Below are positions 12,054 through 28,063 of a DNA stretch of 64,000 bases, one piece after another. This DNA comes from Isoperla grammatica (taxonomy: Eukaryota > Arthropoda > Insecta > Plecoptera > Perlodidae): assembly GCA_945910005.1 (NCBI GenBank), contig OX246737.1:81400773-81464772 (forward strand), written 5' to 3'. Positions within the stretch are counted from its first letter, which is position 1. Each line of letters begins with the position of its first letter. The notes beneath the pieces were generated by a model. It was not told the DNA's origin. It saw only the letters and a program-made list of their open reading frames with translations, and searched no databases. Made by a program: the position numbers and the translations under genes.

Positions 12054-13477
12054 TTAGATGAGCGTAGCGAAGCGGAGTGAATCTCTCCATACAACTCGAT
12101 CGGCGCTTTGTCTGTGTGTATGTATGTCTGTATGTATGTATGTCTGTATGTATGTGCGCTAAATTTTGTTCGTCGCGCACAGGTCAAACGACTTGACGTA
12201 TTTGGCTGAAATTTTCTGTCAACATTTGTGACTACTAAACTCGATGCTGTTAATATAGCCAGCAAAATCCGTCAAGATGCAAACCTACAAAAAATTAATT
12301 ACTAAAAGACAAAACTTGTTTATTTATTTAATTAAATGAAAACTTACAAACGGATTTAAATTATGTTTCTGATGTAGGTTAACATAAACCGAACCAACAA
12401 TTGACAATAATTTCAAAATTGTACGTTTATCCGCCATGTTATAAAAAAATATTGTTTATTTACAACAACAATTTCTTCATTTTTACAGTGTGCCGCCGAT
12501 ATGATTCGCATTTGCGGACTTTTGCAATTAGATGCACATAGTATACACCAAAAATAGCGTACGTAACAATACCTATGCACTTTTATTTGGAATCTCGATT
12601 GCTGTCATAAAATGGCAACAATGACATAAGATGCCAACCTACAAAAAATTAACATCTGAAACACGTGTTTTGTTATTTATTTATTTAAATTAAAACTTAC
12701 ACGCGGATATTAATAATTTTTTATATGTAAGTCCACATCAATAGTACTAACACAAGACAACAGTTTCAAAATTGTAGCTGAAACCGCCATGTTATAAACA
12801 AATATTGTTTATTTACGGCAGACATTTTCTTCATTTTTACAGTGTTCCACCGATATGATTCGCATTTGCGGACCGTTAAAGTTAGATGCACATAGTATGC
12901 TGCCGAAATGGCTAACGTGGTCAGACCTCTCTCACTATGTATTTGGAATTTTGATAGCTAGCATAGTATGGCTACCATGACGTGTTATATTTAATGACCT
13001 TCACGGCAAACATGCAAATGTTAACAACGAACTTGGTCGACAAATTAAAAAGCTTTTATTATGATTTAAAAGCGGGTTATTTAATGATGAATTACTATAA
13101 CATTTTAGATATAGTCTGTATCTACATTATGGAACTTTTCGTTCACTGATAGGTTTAATAGTTTATGAATTAGAGCCTATTGAGTAGACCACGGTCGAAT
13201 GAAATTATGCGGAACTCCATCAACTTGAAGGTTTTAATTTCTTTAAAGAAAACTTCTTAACGGATTTAAATAATATTTCGTGCCTTTATTAGCAACATAT
13301 CAAGAAATAATATACTTAAGTTATAATGTTGTAACTTGATCCGCCATCTTGTAAAAAAATCATATGTTTATTATAAAGGTATTTTTTTTTAAAAGAGTAA
13401 TATGATATGCAAATGATTTATTTGATTTGATACATTGAAATAAATCGCTCATCTGTCAACGCGGAGCGTTTTCCTAG
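12054..13477 (+). mobile_element. Helitron-like unit U6
   Basis: Complete, 1424 bp. A good reference copy. The 'cagtgttcc.ccgatatgat' motif occurs at about 12485 and 12840, showing the ~355-bp internal duplication. The two 'gatgc(a/c)aacctacaaaaaa' blocks are at about 12275 and 12630. Confidence 0.85.
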
Positions 13478-14886
13478 TTAGATGAGCGTAGCGAAGCGGA
13501 GTGAATCTTTCCATACAACTCGATCGGCGCTATGTCTGTGTGTGTGTGTGTGTGTCTGTATGTGCGCTAAATTTTGTTCGTCGCGCACAGGTCAAACGGC
13601 TTGACGGATTTGGCTGACATTTTCGGTCAACACCCGTGATTACTAAACTCGATGCTGTTAACATAACCAGCAAAATTCGTCAGGATGCCAACCTACAAAA
13701 AATTAATTTCTGAAAAATAAAATTTGTTTATTTATTTAATTAAATTAAAACTTACTCACGGATTTTAATTATGTTTCACTTGTAGGTTAATATTAATAGT
13801 TTCAACACTTGACAATAGTTTCAAATTTTGTTAGTTTACCCGTCTTCTCATAAAAAAATATTGTTTATTTACGGTACTATTTTTTTCATTTTTACAGTGT
13901 TCCACCGATATCATTCGCATTTGCGGATCTTTGTAGTTAGATGCACATAATAAACACAAAAATAGCGTACGCAATTATACCTTTCCCATTATCATTTGGA
14001 ATCACGATAGCTGTCATAAAAAGGCTACAATGAAGTAAGATGCCAACCTACAAAAAATGAGTTAATGAAAAACATTTTTTTTATTAATTTAATCTAATCA
14101 AAACTTACGCACGGATATCAATTTTTTTTATATAAAGGTCCACATCAATAGTACCAACACTTGACAATAGTTTCAAAATTGTATCTTCAACCGCCATTTT
14201 ATAAAAAAATATTGTTTATTTAGGACTATTAATTTCTTCATTTTTACAGTGTTCCACCGATATGATTCGCATTTGCGGACCATTGAAGTTAGATGCACAT
14301 AGTATGCTGCCGAAATGGCTTACGCAGTCAGACCTTTCTCACTGTGTATTTGGAATTTTGATAGCTAGCATAGTATGGCTACAATGACGTGTTATGTGTT
14401 ATAACCTTCACGGCAAAAATAAAAATGTTAACAACGAACTTGGTCGACAAATTAAAAAGCTTTTATTATGAATTAAAAGCGAGTAATTGTATGATAAATT
14501 AATATAACATTTTAGATATAGTCTGTATCTACATTATGGAACTTTCCATACACTGATAGGATTAATAGTTTATGAATTAGAGCCTATTGAGTAGACCACG
14601 GTCGAATGAAATTATGCGGAAATCCATCAACTTGAAGGTTTTCATTTCTTTAAAGAAAACTTCTTAACGGATTTAAATAATATTTCGTGCACATATTAGC
14701 AACATATCAAGAAATAATATGATCAAGTTATAAGGTTGTTACTTGATCCGCCATGTTGTAAAAAAATCATATGTTTATTATAAAGGTATTTTTTTACATT
14801 AAAGAGTAATATGATATGCAAATGATTTATTTGATTTGATACATTGAAAAAACTCGCTCATCTGGCAACGCGGAGCGTTTTCCTAG
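13478..14886 (+). mobile_element. Helitron-like unit U7
   Basis: Complete, 1409 bp; the microsatellite is a short GT run (about 13536-13555) instead of GTAT. Confidence 0.85.
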
Positions 14887-16306
14887 TAAGATGAGCGTAG
14901 CGAAGCGGAGTGAATCTCTCCATACAACTCGATCGGCGCTTTGTCTGTGTGTATGTCTGTACGTATGTATGTCTGTATGTATGTCTGTATGTGCGCGTAA
15001 TTTTGTTCGTCGCGCACAGGTCAAACGGCTTGACGTATTTGGCTGAAATTTTCGGTAAACATTTGTGACTACTAAACTCGATGCTGTTACCATAACCAGC
15101 AAAATTCGTAAAGATACTTACCTACAAAAAATTAATTACTGAAAAACAAAAATTGTTTGTTTATTTAATTAAATGAAAACTTACAAACGGATTATAATAT
15201 TGTTTCACTTGTAGATTTAAATCAACAGTATCAACACTTGACAAAAGTTTCAAAATTGTAAGTGTATCCGCCATGTTATTAAAAAATATTATTTATTTAC
15301 TACAATAATTTCTTCATTTTTACAGTGTTCCACCGATATGATTTGCATTTGCGGACTATTGCAGTTAGATGCACAAAGTATACATTAAACATAGCGTACG
15401 TAACAATACCTATGCAATGTTATTTGGAATTTCGATAGCTGTCATAGAATGGCTACAATGACGTAAGATGCCAACCTACAAAAAATTAACGACTGAAACA
15501 CAGGTTTTGTTATTTATTTAATTAAATTAAAACTTACACACCGATATAAAACATTTTTTATATGTGAGTCCACATCCATAGTACCAACACACGACCACAG
15601 TTTAAAAATTGTAGCTTTAACCGCCATGTTATAAACAAATATTGTTTATTTACGGAAGTAATTTTCTTCGTTTTTACAGTGTTCCACCGATATGATTCGC
15701 ATTTGCGGATTATTGAAGCTAGATGCACATAGTATGCTGCCGAAATGGCTTACGCAGTCAGACCTTTCTTATTATGTATTTGGATTTTTAATAGCAATCA
15801 TAGAATGGCTACAATGACGTGTTATTTTTAATTACCTTCACGGCAAACATGCAAATGTTAACAAAGAACTTGGTCGACAAATAAAAAAGTTTTTATTATG
15901 ATTAAAAAGCGGGTTATTGTATGATTAATTAAAATAACATTGTAGATATAGTCTGTATCTATATTATGGAACTTTCAATACACTGATAGGTTTAATAGTT
16001 TATGAATTAGAGCCTATTGAGTAGACCACGGTCGAATGAAATTATTCGGAAATCCATCAACTTGAAGGTTTTAATTTCTTTAAAGAAAACTTCTTAGCGG
16101 TTTTAAATTATATTTCGTGCATTAATAAGCAACATATCTATTAATAATATACTTAAGTTATAAGGTTGTAACTTGATCCGCCATCTTGTAAAAAAATCAT
16201 ATGTTTTTTATTAAGGTATTTTTTTTTAATATGATATGCAAATGTTTTATTTGATTTGATACAATGAAAAAAATCGCTCATCTGTCAACGCGGAGCGTTT
16301 TACTAG
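14887..16306 (+). mobile_element. Helitron-like unit U8
   Basis: Complete, 1420 bp. The 5' end reads TAAGATGAGCG like U1; the terminal hairpin is followed by TTTACTAG instead of TTTCCTAG. Confidence 0.85.
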
Positions 16307-17724
16307 TTAGATGAGCGTACTGAAGCGGAGTGAATTTCTCCATACAACTCGATCGGCGCTTTGTCTGTGTGTATGTGTGTGTGTATGTATGTATGTGCGC
16401 TAAATTTTGTTCGTCGCGCACAGCTCAAACGGCTTGACGTATTTGGCTGAAATTTTCTGTCAACATTTCTGACTACCAAACTCGATGCTGTTAACATAAC
16501 CAGCAAAATTCGTCACGATGACAACGTACAAAAAATTAATTACTGAAAAACAAAAATTGTTTGTTTATTTAATTAAATTAAAACTTACAAACGGATTTAA
16601 ATAATGTTTCACTTGTAGATTCACATCAACGGTACCAACACTTGACAAAAGTTTCAAAATTGGAAGTTTATCCGCCATGTTGTAAAAAAATATTGTTTAT
16701 TTACTACAATAATTTCTTCATTATGACAGTGTTCCACCGATATGATTTGCATTTGCGGACTATTGCAGATAGATGCACATAGTATACACCAAACATAGCG
16801 TACGTAACAATTCCTATGCAATATTATTTGGAATTTCGATAGCTATCATAGAATGGCTACAATGACGTAAGATGCCAACCTACCAAAAATTAATAACTGA
16901 AACACATGTTTTGTTATTTATTTAATAAAATTAAAACTTACTCACCGATATAAATAATTTTTTATATGTGAGTCCACATTAATAGTACCAACACACGACA
17001 ACAGTTTCAAAATTGTAGCTTCAACCGCCATGTTATAAACAAATATTGTTTATTTACGGCAGTAATTTTCTTCGTTTTTACAGTGTTTCACCGATATGAT
17101 TCGCATTGGCGGACCATTGAAGTTAGATGCACATAGCATGCTGCCGAAATGGCTTACGCAGTCAGACCTTTCTCACTATGTATTTGGAATTTTGATAGCT
17201 ATCATAGAATGGCTACAATGACGTGTTATATTTAATGACCTTCACGGCAAACATGCAAATGTTAACAACGAACTTGGTCGACGAATTAAAAAGCTTTTAT
17301 TATGATTTAAAAGCGGGTTATTGTATGATAAATTAATATTACATTTTAGATATAGTCTGTATCTACATTATGGAACTTTCCATACACTAAAAGGTTTAAT
17401 AGTTTATGAACTAGAGCCTGTTGAGTAGACCACGGTCGAATGAAATTATGCGGAAATCCATTGAAATGAACTTGAAGGTTTTAATTCTTGACTGATTTTA
17501 ATAATGTTTCGTGCAGTTATTAGCAACATAACGACAATTAATAATAAACACAAATGCTAAGGTTGTAACTTGAACCACTATCTTTTTGAAAATTCATGTG
17601 TACATTATAAAGGTATTTTTGTTGTTGTAACAGTACTATGAATGCAAATGATGGTATTTTTGTTGTTGTAACAGTACTATGAATGCAAATGATATGCTCA
17701 TCTGGCAACGCGACGCGTTTTCCG
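16307..17724 (+). mobile_element. Helitron-like unit U9, 3' tip altered
   Basis: Normal to the subterminal GCTCATCTGGCAACGCG, then 'acgcgttttcc' and a jump straight into 'gcgttttgtgtg'. CTAG and the next unit's first ~65 bases are deleted. The hairpin carries one change. The ~45-bp segment before it (17620-17695) contains a short direct duplication ending 'aatgcaaatgat'. Confidence 0.8.
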
Positions 17725-19417
<1,693 letters not shown>

Positions 19418-21210
19418 TTAGATGAGCGAAGCGAAGCGGAGTAAATCTCTCCATACAACTCGATCGGCGCTTTGTCTGTGTGTCTGTATGTATGTATGTA
19501 TGTATGTATGTATGTATGTATGTATGAATGTCTGTATATGCGCTAAATTTTGTTCGTCGCGCACAGGCCAAACGGCTTGACGTATTTTGCTGAAATTTTC
19601 GGGCAACATTCGTGACCACTAAACTTGATACTGTAACAAAACCAGCAAATTTCGTCAAGATGCCAACCTACAAAAAAAAATTACTGACAAACAAAATTTG
19701 TTTATTTATTTAATTAACTTTAAACTTACTTACGGATTTAAATAATGTTTCACTTGTAGATTAACATCAACGGTACCAACACTTGACAAGAGTTTCAAAA
19801 TTTCAAGTTTATCCGCCATGTTATAAAAAAATATTATTTACTACAAAAATGTCTTCATTTTTATAGTGTTCCACCGATATGATTCGCATTTGGGGACTAT
19901 TGTAGTTAGATGTACATATGTTACACCAAACATAGCGTACGTAATTACACATGTTGGCTTTTATTTGGAATCTCGATAGCTGTCATAGAATGGGTACAAT
20001 GACGTAAGATACCAACCTACATAAAATTAATTACTGAATAAGATGTTTTTTAATTTATTGAATTAAAGTCGATCGATGATAACTGCACATGTAATATAAA
20101 TCATTCAAATTGTATGTAATGCAAGTGAGATTAAGCTTGTGAATATTGTAGAAAAAAATATGCACCTACCGCTATTAGTTTTTTATTCATTGAGTGTTGA
20201 AATGCGTTGGAATTCCCTATGTTATACATTGTAACTGAACAAAAACCTACACTTTTAATCGTATAACTTTGCGTAGCACCTTCAAAAAGTAATATATTGT
20301 AACAAATTTTCGTCCTAAATGTAGATAACTTCATGACTAACATGAATACGTTTGAAAAAGATGGTGGAACGCGATCCGTTTTCGAGATATTCGCGTTGGT
20401 GTGTCAATTTTACGTCAAATCTACTCAAATTAGAAACTATAAATATACTTTATTAATAAAAAAAAATATTTAATTTCAAGAAGTTCAGTACTAAATGCTA
20501 CTCATATGTAATAATTCTTGAAATTCATAATTTAGAATAAAAAAAAGTATTTTTTTATGTCCATTTAATTTGAATAGTTTAGTTGTTGTATTGGATGGGT
20601 AGTTCACTTCATCGATCGACTTTAAATAACCATTTGCACACGGATAACAATAATGTTTTTCATGTAGGTTCACATCAATGATACTAACACAATAGTTTCA
20701 TAATTTTAGCTTCAACGGCCATGTTATAAACAAATATTGTTTATTTATGGCAGTAATTTTCTTCGTTTTTACAGTGTTCCACCGATATGATTCGCATTTA
20801 AGGACTGTTGAAGTAAGATGCATATAGTGTGCTGCCGAAATGGCTTACGCAGTCAGACCTTTCTCACTATGTATTTGGATTTTTGATAGATATCATAGAA
20901 TGGCTACAATGACGTGTTATGTTTTATGACTTTCACGGCAAAAATGCAAATGTTAGCAACGAACTTGGTCGACAAATTAAAAAGCTTTTATTATGATATA
21001 AAAGCGGGTTATTGTATGATTAATTAATTTTACATTTTAGATATAGTCTGTATCTACATTATGGAACTATCTATACACTGATAGGTTTAATAGTTTATGA
21101 ATTAGAGCCTATTGAGTAAACCACGGTCGAATGAAATTATGCGGAAATCAATTGAAATGAACTTGAAGGTTTTAATTCTTGACGGATTTTAATAATATTT
21201 CGTGCAGTTA
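19418..21210 (+). mobile_element. Helitron-like unit U11, 5' part, carrying a TTAA-type MITE and interrupted by U12
   Basis: Starts TTAGATGAGCGAAGCG. The second internal repeat is split by the element at 20063-20625. It stops at 'gtgcagtta' where U12 begins; the continuation 'ttagcaacatattgac' is at 24018-24102 after U13. Confidence 0.8.
20063..20625. mobile_element. 563-bp MITE with TTAA flanks inside U11
   Basis: Perfect 17-base inverted ends, TTAAAGTCGATCGATGA at 20063 and its complement ending at 20625; the outer TTAA on each side is likely the duplicated target. Flanking bases on both sides are unit sequence, so it inserted into U11. The inside has no convincing gene. A TTAA target suggests a piggyBac-type source, but the terminus does not start with the usual CCC, so the superfamily is uncertain. 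Confidence 0.75.
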
Positions 21211-22612
21211 TTAGATAAGCGTAGCGAAGCGGAGTGAATCTCTCCATACAACTCGATCGGCGCTTTGTCTGTGTGTGTGTGTGTGTGTGTATGTGTGTGT
21301 GTTCGCCAAATTTTGTTCGTCGCGCACAGGTCAAACGGCTTGACGGATTTGGCTGAAATTTTTGGTCAACACTCGTGAATACTAAACTCGATGCTGTTAA
21401 CATAACCAGCAAAATTCGTCAGGATGCCAACCTACAAAAAATTAATTTCTGAAAAACAAAATTTGTTTATTTATTTAATTAAATGAAAACTTACAAACGG
21501 ATTTGATTTTATGTTTCATTTGTAGGTTCACATCAATAGTCTCAACACTTGACAAAAGTTTCAAAATTATAAGTTTACCCGTCATGTCATAAAAAAATAT
21601 TGTTTATTTACAACAATAATTTCTTCATTTTTGCAGTGTTGTACCGATATCGTTCGCATTTGCGGATCTTTGCAGTAAGATGCACATAGTAAACACAAAA
21701 ATAGCGTACGCAATCATACCTTTCTCATTTTTATTTGGAATCTCGATAGCTGTCATAAAAAGGCTACAATGACGTAAGATGCCAACCTACAAAAAATGAG
21801 TTAATGAAATACATTTTGTTTTATTAATTTAATCTAATTAAAACTTACACACGGATATAAATTATTTTTTATATGTAGGTCCACATCAATAGTACCAACA
21901 CTTGACAATAGTTTCAAAATTGTAGCTTCAACCGCCATGTTATAAAAAAATATTGTTTATTTACGGCTAATAATTTCTTCATTTTTACAGTGTTCCACCG
22001 ATATGATTCGCATTTGCGGACCATTGAAGTTAGATGCACATAGTATGCTGCCGAAATGGCTTACGCAGTCAGACCTTTCTTACTGAGTATTTGGAATTTT
22101 GATAGCTAGCACAGTATATCTACAATGACGTGTTATGTTTTATGACTTTCACGACAAAAATGCAAATGTTAACAACGAACTTGGTCGACAAATTAAAAAG
22201 CTTTAATTATAATTTAAAAGCGGGTTATTGTATGATTTATTAATATAACATTTTAGATATAGTCTGTATCTACATTATAGAACTTTCCATACACTGATAG
22301 GTTTAATAGTTTATGAATTAGAGACTATTGAGTAGACCACGGTCGAATAAAATTATGCGAAAATCCATTGACATGATCTTGAAGGTTTTAATTCTTGACG
22401 GATTTTAATAATATTACGTGTAGTTATTAGCAACATATCAACAAATAATATACACAAATTCTAAGGTTGTAACTTGAACCACCATCTTTTTGAAAAATCA
22501 TGTGTACATTATAAAGGTATTTTTGTTGTTGTAAGATTAATATGATATGCAAATGATATGTTTGATTTACTTAAAAAAATCGCTCATCTGGCAACGCGGA
22601 GCGTTTTCCTAG
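21211..22612 (+). mobile_element. Helitron-like unit U12
   Basis: Complete, 1402 bp, 5' end TTAGATAAGCG, short GT microsatellite (about 21272-21302), CTAG 22609-22612. Inserted in U11. By eye nearly identical to U15. Confidence 0.85.
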
Positions 22613-24017
22613 TTAGATGAGCGTAGCGAAGCGGAGTGAATCTCTCCATACAACTCGATCGGCGCTTTGTCTGTGTGTGTGTGTGTGTTCGCCAAATTTT
22701 GTTCGTCGCGCACAGGTCAAACGGCTTGACGGATTTGGCTGAAATTTTCGGTCAACACCCGTGAATACTAAACTCGATGCTGTTAACATAACCAGCAAAA
22801 TTCGTTAGGATGCCAACCTACAAAAAATTAATTTCTGAAAAATAAAATTTGTTTATTTATTTAATTAAATTAAAACTTACACACGGATTTTATTTATGTT
22901 TCACTTGTAGGTTAACATCAATAGTTTTAACACTTGACAATAGTTTCAAAATTGTAAGTTTACCCGTCATGTCATAAAAAAATATTGTTTATTTACAACA
23001 ATAATTTCTTCATTTTTACAGTGTTCCACCGATATCGTTCGCATTTGCGGATCTTTGCAGTAAGATGCACATAGTAAACACAAAAATAGCGTACGCAATC
23101 ATACCTTTCTCATTTTCATTTGGAATCTCGATAGCTGTAATAAAAAGGCTACAATGACGTAAGATGCCAACCTACAAAAAATGAGTTAATGAAAAACATT
23201 TTTTGTTATTAATTTAATCTAATTAAAACTTACACACGGATATACATTGTTTTTTCTATGTAGGTCCACATCAATAGTACCAACACTTGACAATAGTTTC
23301 AAAATTGTAGCTTCAACCGCCATGTTATAAAAAAATATTGTTTATTTACGGCTATTAATTTCTTCATTTTTACAGTGTTCCACCGATATGATTCGCATTT
23401 GCGGACCATTGAAGTAAGATGCACATAGTATGCTGCCGAAATGGCTTACGTAGTCAGACCTTTCTCACTGTGTATTTGGAATTTTGATAGCTAGCATAGT
23501 ATGGCTACAATGACGTGTTATGTTTTATGACTTTCACGGCAAAAATGCAAATGTTAACAACGAACTTGGTCGACAAATTAAAAAGCTTTTATTATGATTT
23601 AAAAGTGGGTTATTGTATGATTAATTAATATTACTTTTTAGATATAGTCTGTATCTACATTATGAAACTTTCCATACATTGACAGGTTTTATAGTTTATG
23701 AATTAGAGCCTATTGAGTAGAGCACGGTCGAATGCAATTATGCGGAAATCCATCAACTTGTAGGCTTTAATTTTTTTTAAGAAAACTTCTTAACGGATTT
23801 AAATAATATTTCGTGCATTTATTAGCAACATATCAAGAAATAATATATATTTAAGTTATAAGGTTGTAACTTGATCCGCCATCTTGTAAAAAAATCATAT
23901 GTTTATTATAAAGGTATTTTTTTAAAAAAAAGAGTAATATGATAAAGAAATGATTTATTTGATTTGATGATACATTGAAAAAAATCGCTCATCTGTCAAC
24001 GCGGAGCGTTTTCCTAG
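22613..24017 (+). mobile_element. Helitron-like unit U13
   Basis: Complete, 1405 bp, head to tail with U12. By eye nearly identical to U16. Confidence 0.85.
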
Positions 24018-24102
24018 TTAGCAACATATTGACAAATAATATACACAAATTCTAAGGTTGTAACTTGATCCACCATCTTTTTAAAAAATCATTTGTACAT
24101 TA
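24018..24102 (+). mobile_element. Continuation fragment of U11
   Basis: Begins TTAGCAACATATTGAC, exactly the sequence expected after 'gtgcagtta' in an uninterrupted unit, and ends at 'gtacatta' where U14 begins. Confidence 0.75.
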
Positions 24103-25174
24103 TTAGATAAGCGTCGCGAAGCGGAGTGAATCTCTCCATACAACTCGATCGGCGCTTTGTCTGTGTGTACGTATGTATGTGCGCTAAATTTTGTTCGTCG
24201 CGCACAGGTCAAACGGCTTGACGTATTAGGCTGAAAATTTCGGGCGTTTGTGACTACTAAACTCGATGCTGTTAACATAACCAGCAAAATTCGTCAAGAT
24301 GCCAACTTACAAAAAATTAATTACTGGAAAATAAAATTTGTTTATTTATTTAATTAAATATAAACTTACAAATGGAAATTATGATGTTTCACTTGTAGGT
24401 TCACATCAACGGTCCAAACACTTGACAACAGTTTCAAAATTGTAAGTTTATCCGCCACGTTATAACAAAATATTGTTTTTTACGACGATACTTTCTTCAT
24501 TTTTACAGTGTTCTACCGATATGGTTCGCATTTGCGGACTTTTGCAGTTAGATGCACATAGTATACACCAAACATAGCGTACGTAACCATACCTATGCAT
24601 TATTATTTGAAATTTCGATAGCTGTCATAGAATGGCTGCAATGACGTAAAATGCCAACCTAAAAAAAATTAACAACTGAAACACATGTTTTGTTATTTAT
24701 TTAATTAAATTAAAACTAACACACCGATATAAATACTTTTCTATATGTAAGTGTACATCAATAGTACCAACACTCGACAACAGTTTCAAAATTGCAACTT
24801 TAACCGCCATGTTGTAAAAAAATATTGTTTATTTTCAGCTATATCTGTCTTCATTTTTACAGTGTTCCACCGATATGATTCGCATTTGCGGACCATTGAA
24901 GTAAGATGCACATAGTATGCTGCCGAAATGGCTTACACAGTCAGACCTTCCTCACTATGTATTTGGAATTTAGCTATCATAGAATGGCTACAATTAAGTG
25001 TTATATTTAATGACCTTCACGGCAAACATGCAAATGTTAACAACGAACTTGGTTGACAAATTAAAAAGCTTTTGTTATGATTTAAAAGCGGGTAATTGTA
25101 TGATTAATTAATATAACATTTTAGATATAGTCTGTATCTACATTATGGAACTTTCCACACACTGATAGGTTTAA
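24103..25174 (+). mobile_element. Helitron-like unit U14, 5' part only
   Basis: Starts TTAGATAAGCGTCGCGAAG, a variant shared only with U18, and stops at 'gataggtttaa' where U15 begins. It lacks three bases pairs of 'gggcaac' context present in U18 but is otherwise nearly the same by eye. Confidence 0.75.
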
Positions 25175-26574
25175 TTAGATGAGCGTAGCGAAGCGGAGTG
25201 AATCTCTCCATACAACTCGATCGGCGCTTTGTCTGTGTGTGTGTGTGTGTGTATGTGTGTGTGTTCGCCAAATTTTGTTCGTCGCGCACAGGTCAAACGG
25301 CTTGACGGATTTGGCTGAAATTTTTGGTCAACACCCGTGAATACTAAACTCGATGCTGTTAACATAACCAGCAAAATTCGTCAGGATGCCAACCTACAAA
25401 AAATTAATTTCTGAAAAACAAAATTTGTTTATTTATTTAATTAAATGAAAACTTACAAACGGATTTGATTTTATGTTTCATTTGTAGGTTCACATCAATA
25501 GTCTCAACACTTGACAAAAGTTTCAAAATTATAAGTTCACCCGTCATGTCATAAAAAAATATTGTTTATTTACAACAATAATTTCTTCATTTTTGCAGTG
25601 TTGTACCGATATCGTTCGCATTTGCGGATCTTTGCAGTAAGATGCACATAGTAAACACAAAAATAGCGTACGCAATCATACCTTTCTCATTTTTATTTGG
25701 AATCTCGATAGCTGTCATAAAAAGGCTACAATGACGTAAGATGCCAACCTACAAAAAATGAGTTAATGAAATACATTTTGTTTTATTAATTTAATCTAAT
25801 TAAAACTTACACACGGATATAAATTATTTTTTATATGTAGGTCCACATCAATAGTACCAACACTTGACAATAGTTTCAAAATTGTAGCTTCAACCGCCAT
25901 GTTATAAAAAAATATTGTTTATTTACGGCTATTAATTTCTTCATTTTTACAGTGTTCCACCGATATGATTCGCATTTGCGGACCATTGATGTTAGATGCA
26001 CATAGTATTCTGCCGAAATGGCTTACGCAGTCAGACCTTTCTTACTGAGTATTTGGAATTTTGATAGCTAGCACAGTATATCTACAATGACGTGTTATGT
26101 TTTATGACTTTCACGACAAAAATGCAAATGTTAACAACGAACTTGGTCGACAAATTAAAAAGCTTTAATTATAATTTAAAAGCGGGTTATTGTATGATTT
26201 ATTAATATAACATTTTAGATATAGTCTGTATCTACATTATAGAACTTTCCATACACTGATAGGTTTAATAGTTTATGAATTAGAGACTATTGAGTAGACC
26301 ACGGTCGAATAAAATTATGCGAAAATCCATTGACATGATCTTGAAGGTTTTAATTCTTGACGGATTTTAATAATATTACGTGTAGTTATTAGCAACATAT
26401 CAACAAATAATATACACAAATTCTAAGGTTGTAACTTGAACCACCATCTTTTTGAAAAATCATGTGTACATTATAAAGGTATTTTTGTTGTTGTAAGATT
26501 AATATGATATGCAAATGATATGTTTGATTTACTTAAAAAAATCGCTCATCTGGCAACGCGGAGCGTTTTCCTAG
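25175..26574 (+). mobile_element. Helitron-like unit U15 (duplicate of U12)
   Basis: Complete, 1400 bp, matching U12 in microsatellite layout, in 'gttcgccaaattttg' and in most point variants. Confidence 0.85.
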
Positions 26575-27978
26575 TTAGATGAGCGTAGCGAAGCGGAGTG
26601 AATCTCTCCATACTATCGATCGGCGCTTTGTCTGTGTGTGTGTGTGTGTTCGCCAAATTTTGTTCGTCGCGCACAGGTCAAACGGCTTGACGGATTTGGC
26701 TGAAATTTTCGGTCAACACCCGTGAACACTAAACTCGATGCTGTTAACATAACCAGCAAAATTCGTTAGGATGCCAACCTACAAAAAATTAATTTCTGAA
26801 AAATAAAATTTGTTTATTTATTTAATTAAATTAAAACTTACACACGGATTTTATTTATGTTTCACTTGTAGGTTAACATCAATAGTTTTAACACTTGACA
26901 ATAGTTTCAAAATTGTAAGTTTACCCGTCATGTCATAAAAAAATATTGTTTATTTACAACAATAATTTCTTCATTTTTACAGTGTTCCACCGATATCGTT
27001 CGCATTTGCGGATCTTTGCAGTAAGATGCACATAGTAAACACAAAAATAGCGTACGCAATCATACCTTTCTCATTTTCATTTGGAATCTTGATAGCTGTA
27101 ATAAAAAGGCTACAATGACGTAAGATGCCAACCTACAAAAAATGAGTTAATGAAAAACATTTTTTGTTATTAATTTAATCTAATTAAAACTTACACACGG
27201 ATATACATTGTTTTTTCTATGTAGGTCCACATCAATAGTACCAACACTTGACAATAGTTTCAAAATTGTAGCTTCAACCGCCATGTTATAAAAAAATATT
27301 GTTTATTTACGGCTATTAATTTCTTCATTTTTACAGTGTTCCACCGATATGATTCGCATTTGCGGACCATTGAAGTAAGATGCACATAGTATGCTGCCGA
27401 AATGGCTTACGTAGTCAGACCTTTCTCACTGTGTATTTGGAATTTTGATAGCTAGCATAGTATGGCTACAATGACGTGTTATGTTTTATGACTTTCACGG
27501 CAAAAATGCAAATGTTAACAACGAACTTGGTCGACAAATTAAAAAGCTTTTATTATGATTTAAAAGTGGGTTATTGTATGATTAATTAATATTACTTTTT
27601 AGATATAGTCTGTATCTACATTATGAAACTTTCCATACATTGACAGGTTTTATAGTTTATGAATTAGAGCCTATTGAGTAGAGCACGGTCGAATGCAATT
27701 ATGCGGAAATCCATCAACTTGTAGGCTTTAATTTTTTTTAAGAAAACTTCTTAACGGATTTAAATAATATTTCGTGCATTTATTAGCAACATATCAAGAA
27801 ATAATATATATTTAAGTTATAAGGTTGTAACTTGATCCGCCATCTTGTAAAAAAATCATATGTTTATTATAAAGGTATTTTTTTTAAAAAAAGAGTAATA
27901 TGATAAAGAAATGATTTATTTGATTTGATGATACATTGAAAAAAATCGCTCATCTGTCAACGCGGAGCGTTTTCCTAG
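26575..27978 (+). mobile_element. Helitron-like unit U16 (duplicate of U13)
   Basis: Complete, 1404 bp; shares U13's private variants such as 'tatacattgttttttctatg'. 'tactatcgatcgg' replaces 'caactcgatcgg' near the 5' end. Confidence 0.85.
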
Positions 27979-28063
27979 TTAGCAACATATTGACAAATAA
28001 TATACACAAATTCTAAGGTTGTAACTTGATCCACCATCTTTTTAAAAAATCATTTGTACATTA
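27979..28063 (+). mobile_element. Second copy of the U11 continuation fragment
   Basis: Same 85-base fragment as at 24018-24102, here followed by U17 instead of U14. Confidence 0.75.
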
